Part shown: positions 33,780-39,293 of the stretch, one piece after another
Layout of the letters: every line of letters begins with the position of its first letter
How positions within the stretch are numbered: position 1 is the stretch's first letter
Origin: Paracoccaceae bacterium
Lineage (GTDB): Bacteria; Pseudomonadota; Alphaproteobacteria; Rhodobacterales; Rhodobacteraceae
NCBI GenBank assembly: GCA_021775315.1
Contig: JAJFIC010000046.1
Coordinates: forward strand, 1-39,293
Reading direction: 5' to 3'
DNA: 39,293 nucleotides
Notes under the pieces: generated by a model
The model's input: the letters and a program-made list of their open reading frames with translations, nothing else
Databases searched by the model: none
What the model was told of the DNA's origin: nothing
Position numbers and translations under genes: made by a program

Positions 33780-33826
33780 CTTAAGATTGTATGTTAAGCG
33801 GCAACAGACAAAAGGCGGGGCAAGGA

Positions 33827-35368
33827 ATGAGCGAACAGGACCGGATTTTTATTGGCGGCGGTGGGCTGGATTATGCGGTTTCGCAAGACCTGAAACTGAA
33901 ATATGCCAACCGTCACGGCCTGATCACCGGCGCCACCGGAACCGGCAAAACCGTCACACTGCAAATTCTGGCCGAAAGCTTTTCAACCCAGGGCGTGCCG
34001 GTGTTTCTGGCGGATGTGAAAGGCGATCTGTCAGGACTTGCCAAAGCCGGTTCTGCTGATTTCAAATTGCACGAGGCGTTCACATCGCGCGCCAAAACCA
34101 TCGGCTTTGACGATTACGGCTATGATGCCTTTCCGGTCACGTTTTGGGATTTGTTCGGTGAACAAGGCCATCCCGTGCGCACGACTGTTGCGGAAATGGG
34201 TCCACTGCTGGTGTCGCGCCTGTTAGAACTGACCGAGGCGCAGGAAGGTGTGGTCAACATCGCTTTTCGCATCGCTGACGAGCAGGGATTGCCGCTGCTT
34301 GACATGAAAGACCTGCAATCCATGCTGGTCTGGCTGGGCGAAAACTCTAAAGGTTTGTCGCTCAGGTATGGCAATATCTCGCGGGCCTCGATCGGGGCCA
34401 TTCAACGCCGATTGCTGGTGCTTGAAAATCAGGGCGGGGCTGAATTTTTTGGCGAACCGGCGTTGCAGCTTGCAGATATAATGCGCCTGACACCGGGCGG
34501 GCGGGGGCAGATCAACATCCTTGCGGCTGATAAACTGATGGCCGCACCGCGATTATATGCAACCTTTTTGCTATGGTTATTGTCAGAACTGTTTGAAACC
34601 CTGCCCGAGATTGGCGACCCAGATAAGCCCAAACTGGTGTTCTTTTTTGACGAGGCGCATTTGTTGTTTGACGATGCGCCCAAGGCGCTGATCGACAAGG
34701 TTGAACAAGTGGCGCGCCTGATCCGATCCAAAGGTGTTTCGGTGTTTTTCATCACACAAAACCCGGCAGATGTGCCCGAGGATATCCTTGGCCAGATGGG
34801 CAATCGCATCCAACACGCGCTGCGCGCCTATACACCGCGCGACCAGCGGGCGTTGCGTGCGGCGGCTGAAACCTTTCGGCCCAATCCGGCTTTTGATACG
34901 GCGGATGCGATCCGGGATGTCGGTGTGGGCGAGGCGCTGGTGTCCACTTTGCAAAAGAAAGGCGTGCCGTCCGTGGTCGAGCGGGTGCTGATCCGCCCGC
35001 CATCGTCACAGCTTGGCCCGCTCAGCGTTGCGGAAAGAAAAGCAGTGATAGCGCAATCCCCGGTAAGCGGCCTTTATGACAAAACGATAGATCGCGACTC
35101 GGCTTATGAGGCGCTGGCGCGGCGCGCAACTGAGGCGGCCAGTGCCGCAGCGGTCGCCGAAGAGGCCGAAGATGAGCAACCCATGGCAGTGCGTGAATAC
35201 AGCGCCGGGCGGCGGTATTCCGGCACACGGGTCAGCCGATCAACCTCAAAGTCGCGCAGCGACAGCGTCGGCAAGGCGTTTTCAAAATCCCTGGCGCGGT
35301 CCCTTGGCACGCGCACGGGTTCAGCCATTGTGCGTGGCGTGCTGGGTGGGTTTTTCAAAGCACTGTAA
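33827..35368 (+). CDS. HerA-like ATPase, DUF853 family
   Basis: Protein of 513 residues. A conserved N-terminus (RIFIGGGG then [14 protein letters not shown]) leads into Walker A GATGTGKT (35-42), [14 protein letters not shown] follows, and Walker B is [12 protein letters not shown] near residue 270, with [26 protein letters not shown] as the sensor/Arg-finger region. These are the motifs of HerA/FtsK-type hexameric ATPases. The C-terminal 60 residues are Ser/Arg-rich. The bacterial DUF853 group has no settled function; a DNA or protein translocation role is inferred. The ATG 33827 matches the family start; an ATG at 33791 overlaps the proposed sRNA-A promoter. Confidence 0.9.
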   Translation: MSEQDRIFIGGGGLDYAVSQDLKLKYANRHGLITGATGTGKTVTLQILAESFSTQGVPVFLADVKGDLSGLAKAGSADFKLHEAFTSRAKTIGFDDYGYDAFPVTFWDLFGEQGHPVRTTVAEMGPLLVSRLLELTEAQEGVVNIAFRIADEQGLPLLDMKDLQSMLVWLGENSKGLSLRYGNISRASIGAIQRRLLVLENQGGAEFFGEPALQLADIMRLTPGGRGQINILAADKLMAAPRLYATFLLWLLSELFETLPEIGDPDKPKLVFFFDEAHLLFDDAPKALIDKVEQVARLIRSKGVSVFFITQNPADVPEDILGQMGNRIQHALRAYTPRDQRALRAAAETFRPNPAFDTADAIRDVGVGEALVSTLQKKGVPSVVERVLIRPPSSQLGPLSVAERKAVIAQSPVSGLYDKTIDRDSAYEALARRATEAASAAAVAEEAEDEQPMAVREYSAGRRYSGTRVSRSTSKSRSDSVGKAFSKSLARSLGTRTGSAIVRGVLGGFFKAL

Positions 35369-35404
35369 GGTAAATCCCACCCGTTTGAGCCGTTAAAAGC
35401 CCTA

Positions 35405-36706
35405 TCACAAACGGCGGATTTTCAGCCGGGTGATGCGGTTGTCTTCGCGTTCCAACACTTCAAACCGGAACCGGTGAAAACTGAACACCTGCCCGACATT
35501 CGGGATGCTTTGGCTTTCATGGATCACCAACCCGGCGATGGTGTTGGCGTCCTCATCCGGCAATTGCCAATCGGTCGCCCGGTTCAGGTCGCGAATTGTC
35601 ATCGCACCGTCAACTAACAGGTCGCCATCCTCGGACTGCTCAGGCGGGGTGTCAATATCTGTGTCGTGTTCATCCGTGATTTCGCCGACGATCTCTTCCA
35701 GAATATCTTCGAGCGTGATCAGGCCCTGCAACGCGCCGTATTCATCGACCACCAGCGCAAAATGCGCCCGTCGGCGCAGAAATTCACGCATCTGGTCATC
35801 AAGCGTGGTGGTTTCCGGCACGAAATACGGCTCCATCGCCACATCCAGAACCTTGAAGCCCTTGATGGCAACCTTGCCGCTAAGCTTGTGCACCGCGCGC
35901 AGCAGGTCTTTGGCGTGCACCACACCGACGATGTTTTCCTGCTCGCCCTGAAACACCGGCAGGCGGGTAAAGCTCGATTGCAGACACTGGGTCAGGATTT
36001 CTTCGGGGTCGGCATCAGCATCAATCATTTCGATGTCTTGGCGATGTAGCATGATTTCTTCAACCTCGCGGTCTTTCAGATCAAGCGCGCCCAGCAACCG
36101 GTCACGGTCGTCTTTCAGCACCGCACCGCTGGAATGGCCCAGCGCGATGGTCCCGGCGATTTCATCATGCACCGCCAGCACCGCACTTTCAGGGTCGGTC
36201 TGCACCCCAAATGCCCGCAATGTCAGGCGCACATACCAGCGGATGGCTGTGACGATTGGCGAAAAGACCATGACCAAAATCGAAATGGCTGGCGACACCC
36301 GGCGTGCTGCGTATTCCGGGTTAGTGATCGCATAGGTTTTCGGCATCACTTCGGCAAAGACCAGCACAAGCAGCGTCATCACCAACGTGGCCACAGCAAC
36401 GCCGCTATCACCATAAAGCCGGGTGAACAAAGATGTCGCCAACGCCGCCGCCAGGATATTAACCAGATTATTGCCCAGCAAAACCGCGCCGATCAGGCGT
36501 TCGGTATCACCGGTCAGCCGCAAAGCCCGCCCAGCGCCGTGTTCGCCTTTATCAGCAAGTGCCCGCAATTTACCCCGGCTTGCTGCCGTCAGCGCAGTTT
36601 CTGAGCCGGAAAAAAAGGCTGAAAGTACGAGCAAGGCAAGGATCGCGGCAACACTCAGCCAAAAGCCGCTGCCAAGGTTCACAATCTCGCTTATTGGGCT
36701 TTCCAT
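35405..36706 (-). CDS. CorC/HlyC-type membrane protein (CNNM/DUF21, CBS, CorC domain)
   Basis: Protein of 433 residues. The N-terminal DUF21/CNNM membrane domain covers about 1-190, with helices at 10-32, 88-110, and others, and the family motif FFSGSETALTAASR near residue 29. Two CBS domains span about 205-330 (LHRQDIEMIDADADPEEIL, VVHAKDLLRAVHKL, EYGALQGLITLEDILEEIVGEI). The CorC_HlyC domain is C-terminal (about 345-430: DGDLLVDGAMTIRDLNRA). Such proteins are implicated in magnesium or cobalt efflux and, by fusion, in envelope integrity. It is convergent with the HerA-like gene and divergent from the phosphoesterase. Confidence 0.93.
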   Translation of the reverse strand: MESPISEIVNLGSGFWLSVAAILALLVLSAFFSGSETALTAASRGKLRALADKGEHGAGRALRLTGDTERLIGAVLLGNNLVNILAAALATSLFTRLYGDSGVAVATLVMTLLVLVFAEVMPKTYAITNPEYAARRVSPAISILVMVFSPIVTAIRWYVRLTLRAFGVQTDPESAVLAVHDEIAGTIALGHSSGAVLKDDRDRLLGALDLKDREVEEIMLHRQDIEMIDADADPEEILTQCLQSSFTRLPVFQGEQENIVGVVHAKDLLRAVHKLSGKVAIKGFKVLDVAMEPYFVPETTTLDDQMREFLRRRAHFALVVDEYGALQGLITLEDILEEIVGEITDEHDTDIDTPPEQSEDGDLLVDGAMTIRDLNRATDWQLPDEDANTIAGLVIHESQSIPNVGQVFSFHRFRFEVLEREDNRITRLKIRRL

Positions 36707-36784
36707 GGCCGCGTTAGTCCTTAAGTTGTTTTCAAGATAGAATTGTTATGGGGGCAAACCCTGTTGGCTGCAAGGGACGTGCCG

Positions 36785-37588
36785 ATGCCAATCGTTAAGG
36801 ATCTGGGATGTCTTGAAGGGCCGGTTCTGCTGTTTGGCGGGCCGTATTCGAATTTGCACGCACTTGAGGCCATGATGAACTGGGCCGACAAGGCCGGGAT
36901 TGCGCAAGACCAGCGTATTTGCACCGGTGACGTCGTGGCCTATTGTGCCGAACCTGCGGCCTGCATCGACCTGATGGCGCAAAAAAGCGGCCCGGTGGTT
37001 GCCGGAAATTGCGAAATCCAATTGGCGCAGAATGCTGATGATTGCGGCTGCGGCTTTGCTGAAGGCACAGAATGTTCAACCCTGTCAATCGGGTGGTACG
37101 CCTATGCCAGTCAAAGACTGTCCGAGGCCAACCGGCAATGGTGCGGGGCCTGCCCGGATCGGCTTTTGTTTCGCCACAAGGATAAACGCTATGTGGTCAT
37201 CCATGGTGGCGCAGGTGACGTCAGCCGCTTTCTGTGGCCAATCACATCAGAAGATGATTATTGGCATGAAATCAGTCTGTTACAAGAAGAAATAGGAGCC
37301 TTTGATGGCGTCATCGCCGGACATTCGGGCATCGCTTTTGAACGCCATATCGACGGCGTTCACTGGATCAATGCCGGCGTCATCGGCATGCCACCAAATG
37401 ATGGGCAGGCAGACACCTGTTTTGCCGTGCTGAACAATGGCGATATCCGTTTTGAACGGTTGCAATATGATGTATCCGGGGCAGTTGCGGCGATGGATAG
37501 CAGCGGGTTGACCCAAGGCTATCACGAGGCCCTGCAATCTGGCTATTGGCCCAGTCAGGACGTGCTGCCAAAGGCGATGCGGCGCTAA
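36785..37588 (+). CDS. Metallophosphoesterase-like protein with degenerate first motif
   Basis: Protein of 267 residues of the calcineurin-like fold. Later motifs are recognisable: GDVVAYC (49-55 region, GDxx), GNCE (74-77, equal to GNHE), IHGG (His140) and GHSG (His180), then HWINAGVIGMPP. The first metal motif DxH is replaced by GGPYSN (18-23) in VLLFGGPYSNLHALEAM, so two ligands are missing. It also has a cluster of Cys (87, 89, 97, 120, 123). Activity may be altered to a mononuclear or different metal site, or lost. AAGGGA lies 7 bases before ATG 36785. The substrate is unknown. Confidence 0.88.
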   Translation: MPIVKDLGCLEGPVLLFGGPYSNLHALEAMMNWADKAGIAQDQRICTGDVVAYCAEPAACIDLMAQKSGPVVAGNCEIQLAQNADDCGCGFAEGTECSTLSIGWYAYASQRLSEANRQWCGACPDRLLFRHKDKRYVVIHGGAGDVSRFLWPITSEDDYWHEISLLQEEIGAFDGVIAGHSGIAFERHIDGVHWINAGVIGMPPNDGQADTCFAVLNNGDIRFERLQYDVSGAVAAMDSSGLTQGYHEALQSGYWPSQDVLPKAMRR

Positions 37589-37597
37589 TTGTCAGTT

Positions 37598-38518
37598 TTA
37601 ATCCCCGGCCAGCGGGTGATGGGTCAGGACCAACGATTTCAGACGTTCTTCTAAAACATGCGTATAAATCTCAGTGGTAGAGATATCCGCATGGCCCAGC
37701 AGCGTTTGGATGACCCGCAGATCGGCACCGCCTGCCAGCAGATGCGTGGCAAAGGCGTGGCGCAATGTGTGGGGCGTGATGTCATGCGCTGGCAATCCCG
37801 CCGCCAGTGCCACGTCCTTGACCAAGGTATAAAACCGAACGCGGCTAAGATGGCCAAGCTTGCCGCGACTGGGGAACAGAAACCGCGACACCGGGCGTGC
37901 GGTTTTGTGCTTTTCCGCCTCACTTGCGTCCCAACAGTCCAGCCAGATCGTCAAGGCCGCGCGCGCTGGTGGCGACAGCGGCACCATGCGTTCCTTGCCG
38001 CCTTTGCCCTTAACCAGCAACATTTGCGGATCGCCCCGCGCGGCACTGACGGGCAATGACACCAGTTCAGTCACCCGCATCCCGGTGGCGTACAGGATCT
38101 GAAACAAACAGCTGTTGCGCGCGATTTCGCCCGATGATTTGCCAAAACCCGCAGCCGCGATCAGCAAATCGTCAACCTGTTGTTCCGACAGAGTTTTTGG
38201 CAAAGACTTTACCCGCCTTGGCCCCTTGATCTGGGCCGCTGGGTTGTCAGTTCGCCAGCCTTCTTCATAGGCAAAGCGAAAGAACTGGCGAACAGCGGAC
38301 AGACGACGGGCGCGGGTGGAAACTGAAAATCCTGCCTTATCAAGCCCGATCAGATACTGCTCGATACCGGCGCGGGAAACGTCCTTGAAATCGGTTTTCT
38401 TGCGGCTCAGGTGGCTGGAAAAATCGAGCAGGTCGCGCGCATAGGCCAGGATCGTGTTGTCGGCGCTATCAAGCTCTGCCCGCGCGGCCTCCAGAAAAAT
38501 CTGGATTTCACGCTCCAT
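37598..38518 (-). CDS. xerD: Site-specific tyrosine recombinase XerD
   Basis: Protein of 306 residues. The N-terminal SAM-like core-binding domain covers 1-85 (NTILAYARDLLDFSSHL), and the catalytic domain has Arg148 (ATGMRVTELVSL), Lys172 (KGKGGKERMVPL), His250 and Arg253 (HTLRHAFATHLL), His276 (LLGHADISTTEIYTHV) and the nucleophile Tyr285. XerD acts with XerC at dif to resolve chromosome dimers during division. The length and sequence suit the housekeeping enzyme rather than an island integrase. The start overlaps the stop of the upstream gene (TGATG). It is convergent with the phosphoesterase gene, 9 bases apart. Confidence 0.95.
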   Translation of the reverse strand: MEREIQIFLEAARAELDSADNTILAYARDLLDFSSHLSRKKTDFKDVSRAGIEQYLIGLDKAGFSVSTRARRLSAVRQFFRFAYEEGWRTDNPAAQIKGPRRVKSLPKTLSEQQVDDLLIAAAGFGKSSGEIARNSCLFQILYATGMRVTELVSLPVSAARGDPQMLLVKGKGGKERMVPLSPPARAALTIWLDCWDASEAEKHKTARPVSRFLFPSRGKLGHLSRVRFYTLVKDVALAAGLPAHDITPHTLRHAFATHLLAGGADLRVIQTLLGHADISTTEIYTHVLEERLKSLVLTHHPLAGD

Positions 38519-39293
38519 CACCCACGTCTTTCCAGCAGGATCAGCTGAATAGCGGTGCGACGCGCTTCTTCTTCCAGACCAACAGCGCGAAACGTCGACA
38601 GTGCCGCCTGAATATCGCCGGGGTCGGCAAACGCTTCGTCTTTTAACAACAGCATGGCGCGCAATATCGCCTCGCCAAGTTTGTTTTCAGCCAGCAAATC
38701 CATCAGCGGCCCGGCGGGCATCGGTTTCAAAAACGCATCAGCAATCGCAGTACCAAGCGTGCCGGGCGGGGCAAGGCCGACCACATCGCCGGCGGCTAAA
38801 CCTTTTAGAAACATTTCCCGGGCATCATTGGTTTCATAAGCCCGCGCCGCCGCCTCGTAGCCATCTGACAGCAAAGCCAGTTCAAAACCGACCTTAGCCG
38901 CAATGCCGCTTAGCCGCAGCGCATTCAGGCGATCACCGTAATGTCGTGCAAACGGCACCTCGATCGCGATTTCCTTCAGCGCCTTATAGGCCGCTGGCAA
39001 ACTGTCGCCGATCATTGCCTGATCCCCGGAAAGCAGGGCCACATCAAAGGCTTGAACGGTTTCAACCCGTTTCCAAATTCCTCCCGATGCAGCAGGCTGG
39101 CGTTCGGTATAAAGGTCGATCAAATGGTTTGGCGCCAATGCTTGTGAACGTACCAATCTTTCCGCTGCTTCCATTTTGTTGCGCCACGGCGCCGCTGGCC
39201 TAAGGTCGGCATTCACAAACGCCAACGGCAGCGCACCACTGGGCCGAGGCTGGGCAATCGCCTCGCGCATGGTGAACACAAGCGGCGTCAGAC
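38518..39293 (-). CDS. Unknown protein, C-terminal part (runs off window)
   Basis: An open minus-strand frame continues beyond the right edge, so the start lies outside; at least 258 residues are visible. It is rich in Ala and Leu, mostly helical, with repeated helical units (AFDVALLSGDQAMIGDSLPAAYKALKEI, LAENKLGEAILRAMLLL) that suggest an alpha-solenoid. I do not recognise a catalytic motif. Its stop overlaps the xerD start by one base, so it is translationally coupled to xerD, but a shared function is not established. Any GTG or ATG near 39279 would give a truncated product and is probably internal. Confidence 0.75.
   Translation of the reverse strand, partial: LTPLVFTMREAIAQPRPSGALPLAFVNADLRPAAPWRNKMEAAERLVRSQALAPNHLIDLYTERQPAASGGIWKRVETVQAFDVALLSGDQAMIGDSLPAAYKALKEIAIEVPFARHYGDRLNALRLSGIAAKVGFELALLSDGYEAAARAYETNDAREMFLKGLAAGDVVGLAPPGTLGTAIADAFLKPMPAGPLMDLLAENKLGEAILRAMLLLKDEAFADPGDIQAALSTFRAVGLEEEARRTAIQLILLERRG

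Larger units (their letters stand above)
33323..33826 (-). other. Intergenic region with two putative minus-strand small RNA genes
   Basis: About 500 bases without a protein gene between ialB (minus) and the HerA-like gene (plus). Open frames here are short and lack ribosome-binding sites. The region contains two minus-strand terminators, two possible minus-strand promoters, and a dyad upstream of ialB, each entered separately. Confidence 0.6.

Noticed and set aside
37598-38518. XerD as an integrase of the nearby island
   Set aside because: All catalytic residues and length fit the housekeeping XerD, it is 19 kb from the tRNA, and its neighbours are core genes.
1-39293. CRISPR array
   Set aside because: No regularly spaced short repeats were seen on either strand; the only repeats are the pair near 17.1 and 18.1 kb.

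Overview
The window reads as chromosomal DNA of an alphaproteobacterium, most likely a marine Rhodobacterales (Roseobacter-type) species. Supporting signs are a TRAP transporter next to a GMC oxidoreductase, ribosomal protein L21 with a long Ala/Lys-rich C-terminal extension, an IalB-family secreted protein, a Tat-exported YcbK/DUF882 protein beside an L,D-transpeptidase, and moderately high GC with many GTG/TTG starts. This placement is inferred from gene content only. No rRNA operon, CRISPR array, prophage or intact transposase was found.

Layout. (1) 1-4618, minus strand: XdhC-family protein, GMC oxidoreductase, TRAP binding protein (dctP), TRAP small permease (dctQ) and the first codons of the probable large permease. 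(2) 4872-7361: a chemoreceptor with a nitrate/nitrite-sensor-like domain, three HAMP-like segments and a C-terminal WxxF tail. (3) 7667-13582: a tightly packed five-gene plus-strand operon encoding a TPR plus alpha/beta-hydrolase protein, an ABC importer of the nitrate/taurine/THI5 type (ATPase, permease, binding protein) and a stand-alone adenylation plus carrier-protein (A-T) didomain. The genes overlap by 4-20 bases or share a stop/start, so import and carrier loading look co-regulated. I know of no named pathway with this set, and it is the best candidate here for an undescribed system. (4) 13583-18732: accessory, partly decayed DNA with a small secreted Cys protein, a cupin, two overlapping SDR genes, the C-terminal stub of a third SDR, a pair of 60-base repeats around a HEAT/immunity-like gene, and a small inverted-repeat element. 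It ends at the 3' end of a tRNA-Ser(CGA) gene, the usual layout of a tRNA-anchored island. (5) 18977-27406: TPR-sulfotransferase, DUF2059-like protein, rplU-rpmA with terminator, LysE exporter, GNAT, and obg-proB-proA with overlapping frames.

(6) 27424-32726: a minus-strand YcbK-like peptidase divergent from an L,D-transpeptidase, then an lpxD-like acyltransferase, an acyl carrier protein and a KAS II-type synthase in one cluster, suggesting a dedicated acyl donor for lipid A or a related lipid. (7) 32732-33826: ialB on the minus strand, then about 500 bases without a protein gene that carry two Rho-independent terminators pointing to the minus strand, each preceded by a possible promoter. 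I interpret these as two tandem small RNAs. (8) 33827-39293: a HerA-like ATPase (DUF853), a CorC/HlyC-type membrane protein, an atypical metallophosphoesterase, xerD and the C-terminal part of an unrecognised gene running off the window.

Starts were chosen by Shine-Dalgarno spacing and family N-termini. Promoters are motif matches only. All functions come from motif recognition by eye, without database searches.
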